Counted from the stretch's first letter, positions 52,778-61,734 are shown. The stretch: DNA of 64,000 bases from CALODL01 sp942492115 (GCA_942492115.1 CALODL010000033.1:62001-126000), one strand, 5' to 3'. Made by a program: numbers and translations. The notes: generated by a model not told the origin, from the sequence alone.

Positions 52778-54266
52778 TTGTTTTCAGAATTGACACCAAT
52801 TGAGTGGGGCGTCCTGCTCGTCTATGCAGTCGTTCTGGTGGTTGTCAGCGTTTACGGCCTGCACCGCTACGCACTGGTCTGGCTGTACTACCGCCATCGC
52901 GCCGCCGTGCCCCGGTTGAACGCGTGCTTCACGGACTTGCCCCGCGTGACGGTGCAGCTGCCGATGTACAACGAACGCTTCGTGGCTCGGCGGATCATCG
53001 AGAAGGCTTGCGCCATCGACTACCCTTCCGACCGGCTGCAGGTCCAGGTACTCGATGATTCGACCGACGACACTCATGAGCTGGCCCGCGAAGTCGTTGA
53101 TGAGATGCGTGGTCGCGGGCACGACATTGAGCTGATTCACCGCGACGACCGCACGGGATACAAGGCGGGTGCCCTGCAGGCCGGGATGGCTACGGCAACC
53201 GGTGACTTGATTTGTATTTTCGATGCTGATTTCGTTCCGACGCGTGACATCCTGCACAGCACGGTACACTTCTTTACGCAGTCGAACGTCGGGGATGGTG
53301 CAGGTCAGGTGGGAGCACCTCAACAGGGAGCAGTCGTGGTTGACCCGCGCGCAGGCAGTGCTGCTCGACGGCCATTTCATCATGGAGCACGGGGCCCGCA
53401 ATCGCTCGCGGCGGTTCATGAGTTTCAACGGGACCGCCGGTGTCTGGAGACGTGAATGCATTGTCGACGCCGGGGGGTGGCAGCATGACACGTTGACCGA
53501 GGACCTCGATCTGTCCTATCGCGCGCAACTCAAGGGCTGGAATTTCTTGTTCCTGCAATACACTGCGGTTCCGGCGGAATTGCCACCGGTCATGGACGCG
53601 TTCAAGGCCCAGCAGTTCAGGTGGACCAAGGGTGGAGCCCAGACATGTCGCAAGTTGCTGCCAACCATGCTGCGTTCACAACAGCCCTGGCGGATCAAGC
53701 TCGAGGCCTTTTTCCACCTCACGAGTAACGTGGTCTACCCCTTCGTGGTTCTACTGACATTGTTGGTCTTTCCGGCAGTCTACATCCTGGGGACCATGAC
53801 GGGCGACCACGACGTCTTGGCCCGGGTGGTCGGCGGTTTTTCAATCCTTCTGCTGGCGACGTTCTCCGCCGGAACGTTTTATGTCTGCAGCCAGCGTGAG
53901 CTCAACCGCGGCTGGTGGGAGAGCATCAAGTGGTTGCCAGCAATCATGAGCCTGGGCATCGGCATTGCACTCAACAATGCCTGGGCCATGATGCAAGGTT
54001 TCGCCGGACGCCCCAGTGAGTTCATCCGGACACCGAAATATGCGACCGACAGCACCGTGAACGTCAATAACGCCGGCTACCGTCCATTGCGCAGTTTCAA
54101 ACTGCAGCCATGGATCGAACTGGGTTTGGGGTCCTATCTGCTGGTGTGTCTCGGGCTCAGCATCGCGCCGGGAGGATTGTGGATTGGCAGCCCCTTCCTG
54201 CTGATGTTCGCTGTAGGTTATCTCACCGTCGGGTGGTCGACACTCCGGGCCTCGTGGGGCCGTTGA
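52778..54266 (+). pseudogene. GT2 family glycosyltransferase (cellulose/mannan synthase-like), one frameshift
   Basis: The frame starting TTG 52778 encodes a membrane helix (VLLVYAVVLVVVSVYGL) and the N-terminal GT2 fold: RVTVQLPMYNERFVARRIIE, VLDDSTDDT and CIFDADFVPTRDIL. It goes out of frame at a four-G run near 53293 (GTCGGGGATGGTG); one G fewer gives VGMVQVRWEHLNREQ, and the second frame goes on with LLDGHFIMEHG, TEDLDLSYRAQLKG and QQFRWTKGGAQT to 54266. Corrected length is about 495 residues with four more membrane helices. The D, D, TED and QxxRW motifs mark a processive polysaccharide synthase. Homopolymer error or real loss are both possible. Confidence 0.85.
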
Positions 54267-54303
54267 TCCAAGTTGAGCGCGTCTCTCGGCCCAGGGCGCA
54301 CTG

Positions 54304-55668
54304 TCAGTGGCCCGGCTGGACAGTGCGGATCTCGGTCTTGAGATATGCCTTCTTGTACTTGCTAGTGGTCGGCTCCAGATCCCAGGCGTGCTTGAACATT
54401 TCGACAGCCTGCGCATCGTGGCCCATGAGTTCGAGCGTCCGGCCGTATGAGTACCACGCGGCCGCGCTATCGGGATGATCCGTGATGCGCTGTTCGCCAA
54501 TGCTCAGGGCTGTTCCAATGTGCAGTTCGGCATCGTCGTCGCGCTCGAGGAGCCAATAGGTTCGAGCGAGGGAACGGTTGACCGAGGCCGATGTCGGGTC
54601 GGCATCGTAACGCTCCATGTCGTGTTCCAGGGCCAGGTTCGCGTACATCGCGAACGCTGCCTCGTTCCCAAGTTCGCGTTGCGTCGCTGCGAGCTTGCGC
54701 AGCGTCGACATGCTGTGGGGTCGTAGCTCATGCAATCGCGTATACAGCATTGCGGCCATGTCCCATCTCTCGTACTTGCGATAACGTCCGGCAAATTTCG
54801 CGATACCGTTCTCGATGTGTTGATCGATGCGTTCACGTCCAGGTTCAGTCCGGTACATGGCCCAGGTCGTCCCGCCTGCCAGCAGCGTCAGCAGGGTAAC
54901 TGCGATCACCATACGGGCCCCCAGCGACCAGGATGACCGTGCGGTCCACATCGGATCCTCTGCCAGCCCGTGGCGCCAGGTATAGACGTAGTGTCCAACT
55001 GTCAGTATGATCCCGCAGCCGACCATGATCTCGGCGACTTCGCCCTCGTTGAAACTAAACGGGCCGGTCTCCAGCACCCCTCCCATGACGAAGAACGGGC
55101 TTGCTGCCAACGGAGGCGCAGCGAAGCCGATGTCGTCGAGCCGCATCGCCGGTCGCCATCCGAAACGCACGGTGAGCGGATAGACCAGGCCATACCCGAT
55201 CAGCGCGAAGCCCAGACTCCACGAAATCGCCTCCTTCAACATCGTCTTGTATGGCCCGGTGAAGAAGTTATGCAGATTGGTCTCACCCTGCAGGTTGTGC
55301 TGCTTGAACAGGTCGGGCGAGTTCCATTGAAAGACGCGCTGTCCCCAGGAGATTTCTTCCATGGCCACGTAGAACGTCGCCAGTGCCAGCAAACCAAAGA
55401 ACCAGCGATAGCGCCAGCGCGTGCAGATCAAGCGCACACTCATCAGGAACGTGCCAACGAAACACCAGAACTGGAACCATTCGCCAACCAGATCCTCATA
55501 CGTGCCCCAGATGTACAACATCGGCGCGCGCAACGCGGCCGCCAGGTAGAACCCGGCTATAGCGCTGAACAGCACCCAGGAAACGATGAAGGGCGCACCG
55601 GCCGCCCTCGGTTTCGTGTCGGCGGCCAATTCGGGAATACAGACAGGCGAAGAAATGACGTTGTCCAT
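54304..55668 (-). CDS. Membrane protein with C-terminal TPR repeats
   Basis: 454 residues from ATG 55668. The N-terminal half has about seven membrane segments and the motif EEISWGQRVFQW, later NLQGETNLHNFF, which recurs in uncharacterised bacterial membrane proteins. The C-terminal half (about 285-454) is TPR-like (MLYTRLHELRPHSMSTLRKL, AAWYSYGRTLELMGHDAQAV). It is convergent with the glycosyltransferase. Possibly it acts in envelope polysaccharide handling by context; that is weak. Confidence 0.8.
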   Translation of the reverse strand: MDNVISSPVCIPELAADTKPRAAGAPFIVSWVLFSAIAGFYLAAALRAPMLYIWGTYEDLVGEWFQFWCFVGTFLMSVRLICTRWRYRWFFGLLALATFYVAMEEISWGQRVFQWNSPDLFKQHNLQGETNLHNFFTGPYKTMLKEAISWSLGFALIGYGLVYPLTVRFGWRPAMRLDDIGFAAPPLAASPFFVMGGVLETGPFSFNEGEVAEIMVGCGIILTVGHYVYTWRHGLAEDPMWTARSSWSLGARMVIAVTLLTLLAGGTTWAMYRTEPGRERIDQHIENGIAKFAGRYRKYERWDMAAMLYTRLHELRPHSMSTLRKLAATQRELGNEAAFAMYANLALEHDMERYDADPTSASVNRSLARTYWLLERDDDAELHIGTALSIGEQRITDHPDSAAAWYSYGRTLELMGHDAQAVEMFKHAWDLEPTTSKYKKAYLKTEIRTVQPGH

Positions 55669-56210
55669 GAGCACCAATCTCAATCGCTGGTCAAGTTAAC
55701 GCACACCGCACTGTCGGCGGCATCCATGTCAACGCGCCGGGCCGCGGGTGAGGAGTCCACGGGCCGGTCGTAGTTCGGGTCTTTCAACTATCCTCGTATA
55801 TATCGTTGCGCGAGTCGGTCTCACCTCCTGCAGAACCCTCGATATCCATGCAGACCGAGTTGTTATAGGAACGCCACCCGCTCTGTTGTCGTGCAGAGTC
55901 CGCAGGGTGGGCTCGTGGGCGGCAGGCCGAGGACAGCCCCGTACAACGAGGGCGTGTGCGCGCGTGGGGGAAAGGCAAACGCAGCGGGCTGAGGTGTGCC
56001 CGGTTATTGACGCCAGGTCTCAGTGACGCGACCGCGGAGGGAGCGTTACGACGGTTCTTTCGCGTATCCAACGGGCACGGCGAAGGCACGAGCGAGACTC
56101 GCGAGCGAGTTGTACTCGAACACAGAACCCGACAGCGCAGCTCATAGCATCTGACTCCATTCCGCCGGTTTCATTGCTCGGCCGTCTTCAACCTGATATT
56201 TTTCATTGTG
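55669..56210. other. Gene-free region upstream of the 54304-55668 gene and the tRNA fragment
   Basis: About 540 bases with no gene I can support. Short frames on both strands lack family features. I checked it for stable RNA: the stretch 55860-55960 is GC-rich and can fold, but shows no RNase P, tmRNA, SRP or 6S signature. TTGACG near 55998 has no suitable -10. Confidence 0.4.
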
Positions 56211-56254
56211 CATCCGGGCGTGTGGCGGAATGGCAGACGCAGGGACTTAAAATC
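56211..56254 (+). repeat. 5' fragment of tRNA-Leu (direct repeat, possible attachment site)
   Basis: The 44 bases from CATCCGGGCGTGTGGCGG to ACTTAAAATC match 56944-56988, the 5' part of the complete tRNA-Leu(UAA), with one G missing in the anticodon stem. The copy ends within the anticodon stem-loop and the rest of a tRNA is not present, so it is not functional. The distance between copies is 733 bases. Confidence 0.75.
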
Positions 56255-56454
56255 GGCCAAGGCAAATTGCGCGATGATGAGCGAACGTGAGTAAAGGATT
56301 GTGGTGGTGCAGGTTGTGTCCATTTCTTGCTTTCGACAGTTGTGCCACCATGTGTCAACTTGAGCCGTTTTGAACGGTCGCTCCTGCTACAACTCTGCCA
56401 CCGTTTGGCCTCAGGCACCTGGCATGTTGTACATCGAACTGATGGAGCTTGTAC

Positions 56455-56652
56455 GTGAACTGGTACATCCTTCTTACACTGATGCCATTCATGTTCTACG
56501 CGTTCGCGACATACATGTGGCTCACCAAGCGCTGGTTCTACTACCCTGATGGATTCTGCATCAGGTGCAAGTACAATCTGAACGGCACACCTGAGAAGTG
56601 CCCGGAGTGTGGACTTGTGGTCGGCAGGCCGATGGACTGCCCTGTAGAATGA
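56455..56652 (+). CDS. Small zinc-ribbon membrane protein
   Basis: 65 residues from GTG 56455, which has TGGAG 7 bases upstream (TTG 56449 is too close to it). One membrane helix (ILLTLMPFMFYAFATYMWL) followed by CIRCKYNLNGTPEKCPECG, the four-Cys ribbon so common in planctomycete proteins. Function unknown. It lies between the two tRNA-Leu repeats and its stop overlaps the next start (ATGA). Confidence 0.6.
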   Translation: MNWYILLTLMPFMFYAFATYMWLTKRWFYYPDGFCIRCKYNLNGTPEKCPECGLVVGRPMDCPVE

Positions 56653-56855
56653 CGGAGTTGCTCTTGCGTTTGGACCACAATCTCGTGTTATGCTGGATGG
56701 CTCTGTCGGGGGTATTCGTCGCTGCTGCTGCGGTCATTCTTCCGGTGTCGGCACTGTTCCGTCGCCTCTTCCTCGAGGTCGTCAAGAAGCACTACACGGG
56801 CGACATACAACAAACACTCACGGCTGCAATGGCCCGTATCGTAGCCGCCGGGTAA
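56649..56855 (+). CDS. Small hydrophobic protein, unknown
   Basis: 68 residues, ATG overlapping the previous stop by four bases, which suggests coupled translation. One helix (LVLCWMALSGVFVAAAAVIL) and an amphipathic C-terminal part (LFRRLFLEVVKKHYTGDIQQ). No family recognised. It probably pairs with the zinc-ribbon protein as a two-gene cargo between the tRNA-Leu copies. Confidence 0.5.
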   Translation: MTELLLRLDHNLVLCWMALSGVFVAAAAVILPVSALFRRLFLEVVKKHYTGDIQQTLTAAMARIVAAG

Positions 56856-56948
56856 CTACCCAGATGCAACCTGCTACTGCCACAATTCTGCCCACCTCGC
56901 TGTTGTCCAGCCCCCATCCCTGTCGTAACCTATTGGCCGCTACCATCC

Positions 56949-57033
56949 GGGCGTGTGGCGGAATGGCAGACGCAGGGGACTTAAAATCCCCTGGGCCGAA
57001 AGGCCCGTGAGGGTTCGAATCCCTCCTCGCCCA
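56949..57033 (+). tRNA. tRNA-Leu(UAA)
   Basis: Class II tRNA: acceptor GGGCGTG with CTCGCCC (position 6-67 is a U-U mismatch), discriminator A, anticodon stem GGGGA/TCCCC with loop CTTAAAA (anticodon TAA), long variable arm GGGCCGAAAGGCCC, T arm GAGGG-TTCGAAT-CCCTC. CCA is not encoded. Its 5' half is duplicated upstream at 56211. Confidence 0.93.
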
Positions 57034-57196
57034 ATATCTTGGAGAGGCCGAGTTCGTGGCCGCCGGACTCAGGGGGGAAGAGCAGCTTGGTGGTGCTGCT
57101 GGCGACGCCCGTTGCAGGCCCCATTCATCACCGCGCACACACGGGGCGCGTGACGACCGGTGGGTCGCTCCGCGCCCCGCGTGCAGCAGTGGCTGG

Positions 57197-57589
57197 TCAT
57201 GACAGAAATCGATTCTTGAGGGTCTTGTGGTGGGCGACGACGAAGCCGATGGCCAGGACTGAGAATGCCATGATCGCCGTCATGATGTAGACCGTCACGC
57301 CGGTCACCAACAAGACATCGAGCGCGCGGGTGTGCAGCACCACGCGAGCCATCTCCACACACGTCGACGCAGCCGCGTAGAAGAACGTGAAGCGCAGGAC
57401 CTGTTGGAACTGTGTCATTCTTGTCGCCCAGACCGCTGCGGCGATGGCCAGGATGACCAGCGCAACGAACCACGGGATTCCCGTGATCCATTCCACGACC
57501 ACCGACCCGGCGCCGACGGCGGCGGCCTGCAAGTCGATGCGATGAAGTTTGCGGTGCTCTGCGGTCATCATTGTTGCGATGTTCATCAT
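57197..57589 (-). CDS. Small membrane protein, unknown
   Basis: 130 residues with about three membrane segments: FVALVILAIAAAVWATRM, FTFFYAAASTCVEMARVVLH, and VTVYIMTAIMAFSVLAIGFV. Several Met codons at the start make the exact N-terminus uncertain (57589 or 57568). No family recognised. It stands alone, reading toward the tRNA-Leu gene. Confidence 0.6.
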   Translation of the reverse strand: MMNIATMMTAEHRKLHRIDLQAAAVGAGSVVVEWITGIPWFVALVILAIAAAVWATRMTQFQQVLRFTFFYAAASTCVEMARVVLHTRALDVLLVTGVTVYIMTAIMAFSVLAIGFVVAHHKTLKNRFLS

Positions 57590-57810
57590 TGCGCTCCTCA
57601 GCGTATAGGCCCTGACCCCAGGCTCTCAACGACAACAGGTGCGGCCGCCTAACGGTCGAATTTGCCACCGGCGCGGCGCCCGGTTACGGAGGTGTCGCCG
57701 CCGCGCACGTGCGCGTCCCCGACGCCTGGGATCGTAAGATTAGTATTTACAAGAGCTTACTTTGATCGCGGCGCAGGCGGCGGGGCCGTGCGGGGATTGA
57801 AAAACCTGTG

Positions 57811-57831
57811 GTCCAAATCCACCATTTGGAC
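57811..57831 (+). promoter_or_regulatory. Perfect inverted repeat before the endonuclease gene
   Basis: GTCCAAAT, CCACC, ATTTGGAC is an 8-bp perfect inverted repeat with a 5-base spacer. It is followed directly by TATAACAGGTGGAGT and the ATG at 57847, so it abuts the ribosome site. It may be an operator or an mRNA hairpin limiting translation. Confidence 0.5.
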
Positions 57832-57846
57832 TATAACAGGTGGAGT

Positions 57847-60279
57847 ATGCCAAAGTTCTCGACCCGCACCTCAATCACAACAGGGGTGGTTCTCGTCATC
57901 AGCTGGGCCGCAGGTTCGGCTTACGCCGGAGATGACCCCTACGCTCCGCCCGCGAACTACTATTCGACGGCGGTCGGGGTGGGGTCTGTCCTCGCAGACA
58001 ACTTGCATGACATCATCGACAATCATGTCGTGCGGTCGTACGGCGACGCGCGCGATTCGCTGCAATTGCTCGACCAGGATCCTGCTGATCCGGATGACGT
58101 CATCCTGATTTACAGTGGCATTGCCGTCCTTGGGCAGTGGGATGCGGGTGTCACCTGGAATCGCGAGCACCAGTGGCCGCGGAGCTGGGGCATCGACAGT
58201 TCAGGACCGGACAATTCGGATCAGTTCAACCTTCGCCCGGCCAATCCATCGGTCAACAGCAGTCGCGGCAACAAGCCGTTCGGGATCGGAAGTGGATATT
58301 GGGATCCGCAAGCCCTGGCTCTCCCGGGCGTCAATGATCGGGGAGACTGTTCCCGGGCCTGCTTCTACATGGCCGTGCGCTATGACGGTTCGGACAGCTC
58401 GACCGAAGATCTTCAGCTGGTCAGTGGAATGCCGGGCCCGAACCAGATGGGTGATCTCACCCGGATGCTCGAGTGGCATTACAGCGACGCAGTCGACGAC
58501 ATCGAGCGCCGACGGAACCATCTGGTGTACAGTTCTGCCGACAATCCGCAGCATTACCAGGGTAATCGCAACCCGTTCATCGATCATCCCGAATTCGTGT
58601 GGGCCATCTGGGGACCTGTGGACAATGATACGACCTTGTTCGTCGGTGCCATCCCCGAGAGCGATGGCGGTTCCGTGTGGACCGAAGTCGTACGGTTCAT
58701 CGCCGGTGCGCAGGCTCCGCCCGAAATAGTCGTCACGCTGAACAAGTCGGGGTCGACTCCTACGACATATGATGCCGTGCCATTCGGCGACGTGTTGTGT
58801 AATGGCTGTGGCCAGGGGCGGGCATTCGTGTCCGGCGTGCAGGACGCGGAACTCGAGTTGACCGTGCCATCGACCGCGACCCCGGTGGCCTACTCCGGCG
58901 TTGTTCTGATCGACAATACCGACCTGACATCGGATGGTCCGGCCCAGGGCGTGGACGATGCGGACGACATGATCATGCTCGATGTCTTGGCCCTGGATTA
59001 TTCTGATGGATCGTTTTCGCCCATTCAGAACCTCGACGAGTTGACCATTGATTTCGGCATCGTGTTCGGAGGTGGCGGTCCGGCCCAATTGGGTTTCGAC
59101 ATCTACAACCTCGAAACGACGAGTGGTTTGACTGCCGGCCTGCAGCTGCTGTCGATTTCCGGCAGTGGCGACACCGCCGAGATGTTGACCGATGTGACAC
59201 CTTTCGAGAATCTGGCAGGCGGCTCCGGCATGGCGTTCACCGCGACCTTCGACCACGGTGGTGTGGTGGGCGACTTCGAGGCGGTCTACACGTTCAGCGT
59301 CGCCGACGAAGCGATTCCCGGCAGTTCTGTGGGAGACGATCTGACCCTGACGCTCGTGGGCACGGTGACGGAAGGTGGCTGTCTGGCTGCAGCAGATTGT
59401 GCGGATCTCGATAACGATGGGATCCGCGATGACGGCTGCCTCTACAGTGCGTGTTCAGGTGGTCAGTGTCTGGGAACCGCCATCGTGTTTGCAGACATGG
59501 GCGGGCAATTCGGCGCGTGTCTTCCTGATGGTACGGCCGATGGCAACGATCGGTTCCACGCATTGAACTGCTTTGCCGACGTCGATGCCGGACAGATTCC
59601 AGGGTACTCATGTGAAGATGATCCACCGGTGGCGATGAACGTCGATTCCGGAGGACCGTTTGGTGATTGTGCGCCCGACGGTGTATGCGATGGCAACGAC
59701 GCTTTCGCGGCATTGAATGCGTTTGCGGGTACCACGTCGTGCACTTGCCCTCTTGACGGTGGGCCGATGCCGACAGTCGACGCCGACGCGGGTGAGGTCA
59801 CCCAGGCTGCGCTCGGTCTGCGGTCGAGCGCTGGCGACGTCCGGCCTGGAGCGCTCTTCGAGGTTGACGTGTTCCTGGCCGAGCCCGTCGCCGATCTGCG
59901 CGGATACCAACTGCACCTTGAGGCCTCAGGAGGGTCCAACGGGCACCTGGTGCTCGAGGACATCTCGATTCACGAACGCAAGGATTGGGCGTACCACCAA
60001 CGGGGTGCGTGGAGCGCGTTCAACGTCTTCACCGGCCAAATGGTGGCCGGTTTGGATTCTGCCGGTATTCCCGCGCCGGCCGGGGCGTACCTTGCTACGT
60101 TCACCTACCGCGCCAGCCGCCGAGCGGCGGGCGATTTCGTCATCGATGTGCTCGACAGTGTCGACGACCCCAGCCACCGCACATACCTGTTCGCTACGGC
60201 TTCGACCGCGCGGATCGAACTCGATCCGGCCCCTGCGCTTCCTCTACGCATCGGCGCAGTCAAGATGCGGGCCAGGTAG
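57847..60279 (+). CDS. Secreted endonuclease I (EndA/NucM-like) with dockerin-like loops and GYQLHL tail
   Basis: 810 residues from ATG 57847 (GGTGGAG just upstream). Signal peptide to about residue 28 (VVLVISWAAGSAYAG). The nuclease part (about 30-260) has TWNREHQWPRSWG with the catalytic His and NLRPANPSVNSSRGNKPFG, the metal-binding Asn/His region of the beta-beta-alpha-metal family; such enzymes degrade external DNA. A middle beta domain (about 300-510) follows. Then come the paired loops NDRFHALNCF and NDAFAALNAF (about 548-640) and the C-terminal domain RGYQLHL..YLATFTYRAS (655-810). These last parts are the same block as in the genes at 4529 and 7385. It is a stand-alone gene behind a palindrome. 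Confidence 0.92.
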   Translation: MPKFSTRTSITTGVVLVISWAAGSAYAGDDPYAPPANYYSTAVGVGSVLADNLHDIIDNHVVRSYGDARDSLQLLDQDPADPDDVILIYSGIAVLGQWDAGVTWNREHQWPRSWGIDSSGPDNSDQFNLRPANPSVNSSRGNKPFGIGSGYWDPQALALPGVNDRGDCSRACFYMAVRYDGSDSSTEDLQLVSGMPGPNQMGDLTRMLEWHYSDAVDDIERRRNHLVYSSADNPQHYQGNRNPFIDHPEFVWAIWGPVDNDTTLFVGAIPESDGGSVWTEVVRFIAGAQAPPEIVVTLNKSGSTPTTYDAVPFGDVLCNGCGQGRAFVSGVQDAELELTVPSTATPVAYSGVVLIDNTDLTSDGPAQGVDDADDMIMLDVLALDYSDGSFSPIQNLDELTIDFGIVFGGGGPAQLGFDIYNLETTSGLTAGLQLLSISGSGDTAEMLTDVTPFENLAGGSGMAFTATFDHGGVVGDFEAVYTFSVADEAIPGSSVGDDLTLTLVGTVTEGGCLAAADCADLDNDGIRDDGCLYSACSGGQCLGTAIVFADMGGQFGACLPDGTADGNDRFHALNCFADVDAGQIPGYSCEDDPPVAMNVDSGGPFGDCAPDGVCDGNDAFAALNAFAGTTSCTCPLDGGPMPTVDADAGEVTQAALGLRSSAGDVRPGALFEVDVFLAEPVADLRGYQLHLEASGGSNGHLVLEDISIHERKDWAYHQRGAWSAFNVFTGQMVAGLDSAGIPAPAGAYLATFTYRASRRAAGDFVIDVLDSVDDPSHRTYLFATASTARIELDPAPALPLRIGAVKMRAR

Positions 60280-60379
60280 CCAGCGTGTTTCCCATCTGCG
60301 GGGCTTGATCGAGCGAGGATCGTCTCGCACAATCCGTAATCGAAATTGTCTCTCGAGCCTCTGGTCACGAGGAACCACC

Positions 60380-60874
60380 ATGGACGTACATCCGGAAGGC
60401 ATGATCGATCATGCCGTTGACGAGAAGTTCATGCGCGCGGCGTTGATCGAAGCCCGCGCGGCGGCAGAAGAAGAAGAGATCCCGGTGGGGGCAGTCGTTG
60501 TTCATGACGGCCAGATCATCGGACGGGGGCACAATCAGCGCGAGCGCCTGCATGACCCCACGGCCCATGCTGAAATGATAGCGATTACAGCTGCCGCCGA
60601 GCACATGCAGTCATGGCGACTGATCGACTGCACACTGTACGTCACGCTCGAGCCCTGTCCGATGTGTGCGGGAGCACTGGTGCAAGCCAGGATCACGCGG
60701 GTGGTGTATGGAACGCACGATCCCAAGGCGGGGGCGTGTGGCACGCTGTTTTCCATCCACGAAGATCCGCGCTTGAATCATCGCTACCTGGTCACGCCGG
60801 GTGTCTTGCAGCCCGACTGCGCTGAGGTGCTCGTCGAGTTCTTTCATCAAAAAAGACGTGCCGATCGCAGGTGA
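60380..60874 (+). CDS. tadA: tRNA-specific adenosine deaminase
   Basis: 164 residues from ATG 60380 (ACGAGGA 6 bases upstream); the longer open frame through the nuclease gene is a shadow. Zinc and catalytic motifs: PTAHAEMIAI (HAE) and EPCPMCAGALVQARI (PCxxC), then RVVYGTHDPKAGACGTLFSI. TadA converts A34 to inosine in tRNA-Arg(ACG). The downstream hairpin at 60855-60884 serves the convergent gene. Confidence 0.95.
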   Translation: MDVHPEGMIDHAVDEKFMRAALIEARAAAEEEEIPVGAVVVHDGQIIGRGHNQRERLHDPTAHAEMIAITAAAEHMQSWRLIDCTLYVTLEPCPMCAGALVQARITRVVYGTHDPKAGACGTLFSIHEDPRLNHRYLVTPGVLQPDCAEVLVEFFHQKRRADRR

Positions 60875-60884
60875 TCGACACGCC
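60849..60884 (-). terminator. Terminator of the convergent minus-strand gene
   Basis: On the minus strand an imperfect 12-bp stem (GGCGTGTCGATC with GATCGGCACGTC, two mismatches) encloses the loop ACCTGC and is followed by TTTTTT. It overlaps the 3' end of tadA. Confidence 0.75.
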
Positions 60885-60911
60885 TTCGTATGTAAATCGT
60901 GGTGACACGTG

Positions 60912-61265
60912 TCATGGAACGAAGCGCTTGTCGCGCGCATCGCCGTAGTGCACTGTCTCGACGCGGGTGCCATGTACAACGGTCACCGTCCAGCCATCTT
61001 CATTGGGATCGACCTGTTCTTCGACGTCCAGTTCGCAGGGATAGTCTTCCTCGGTCACGTCCTCGATGATCTGCGGCTCAGCCATGACCAGAATCGGACT
61101 GACTGCCATGGGCGGCTCCGGTTGGGCCACTTCCGGGGCAGGTTGGCTCAGGGCGTTGAGCGGCAGGACGCCAGCCATTTTTTGCAGCGTCCATGACTTG
61201 CCAACCACGATGCTAGCCGTCAGTGCCAAAGCTGCGGCGACGATGATCCAGGTGTTCTTACTCAT
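60912..61265 (-). CDS. Single-pass membrane protein, unknown
   Basis: 117 residues from ATG 61265, supported by GGAGGAA upstream. One N-terminal helix (TWIIVAAALALTASIVV), a Pro/Ala-rich linker, then an acidic region EPQIIEDVTEEDYPCELDVE and a C-terminal part GWTVTVVHGTRVETVHYGDA. No family recognised. It ends at a terminator that overlaps tadA. Confidence 0.7.
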   Translation of the reverse strand: MSKNTWIIVAAALALTASIVVGKSWTLQKMAGVLPLNALSQPAPEVAQPEPPMAVSPILVMAEPQIIEDVTEEDYPCELDVEEQVDPNEDGWTVTVVHGTRVETVHYGDARDKRFVP

Positions 61266-61510
61266 GTCCGGTTCCTCCGCGGTTGGAGCGTGGGATATTG
61301 TGAGGGGCGTTGGCCCCGAGGTCTTGAGCATCCATCGGTCGAACACGCGGTTCGGCGGTAGTGATTTTGGAATGACTCACAAGTCTGCTGCGCCATCGGG
61401 GCCCGTTTACGGCCGGGGTCTTCGATGTAAGTTCAACACGCCGAATAGATTCTGGCGATGGAGCGGTGGCGGCGAGATGTCGTTGTGCGCCTGAGTTGGA
61501 ACCGGGATCT

Positions 61511-61519
61511 GGGGGGGGG
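61511..61519. repeat. Nine-G homopolymer upstream of the 61564 gene
   Basis: An unbroken G9 run, 45 bases before the ATG of the small gene. Such tracts are prone to slippage and may alter promoter spacing; they are also prone to sequencing error. Confidence 0.5.
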
Positions 61520-61563
61520 CGCTGCACTTGGCGGGTGGGTCGATGGTGGGTTATATTGGCTGC

Positions 61564-61734
61564 ATGAGCAAGAGGTACACGATCTCCTTCCGTTATACCA
61601 AGCAGGGTGAGAAAAAGCCCGGCCCCGTTCAACGCTACGTGCTCTACGCCAACAGCGCCGAAGAAGGCCGCGCGCTGCTCAAGCAGTACGCCAACTATCC
61701 CAACCTTGAAATCCTGGGGATTCGAGAGACTTGA
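61564..61734 (+). CDS. Small basic protein, unknown
   Basis: 56 residues from ATG 61564. MSKRYTISFRYTKQGEKKPG, then VQRYVLYANSAEEGRALLKQ and YPNLEILGIRET: short beta strands and a helix, no membrane segment, no cysteines. Compact and basic in its N-terminal half. I do not recognise the family. It could be a small nucleic acid-binding protein, but there is nothing decisive. Confidence 0.6.
   Translation: MSKRYTISFRYTKQGEKKPGPVQRYVLYANSAEEGRALLKQYANYPNLEILGIRET

Noticed and set aside
55748..56089. Short frames in the spacer before the tRNA-Leu fragment
   Set aside because: Overlapping frames on both strands, Arg/Ser/Pro-biased, no ribosome site and no family resemblance.
56211..56254. A second functional tRNA-Leu gene
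   Set aside because: Only the 5' part is present; no variable arm, T arm or 3' acceptor strand follows.
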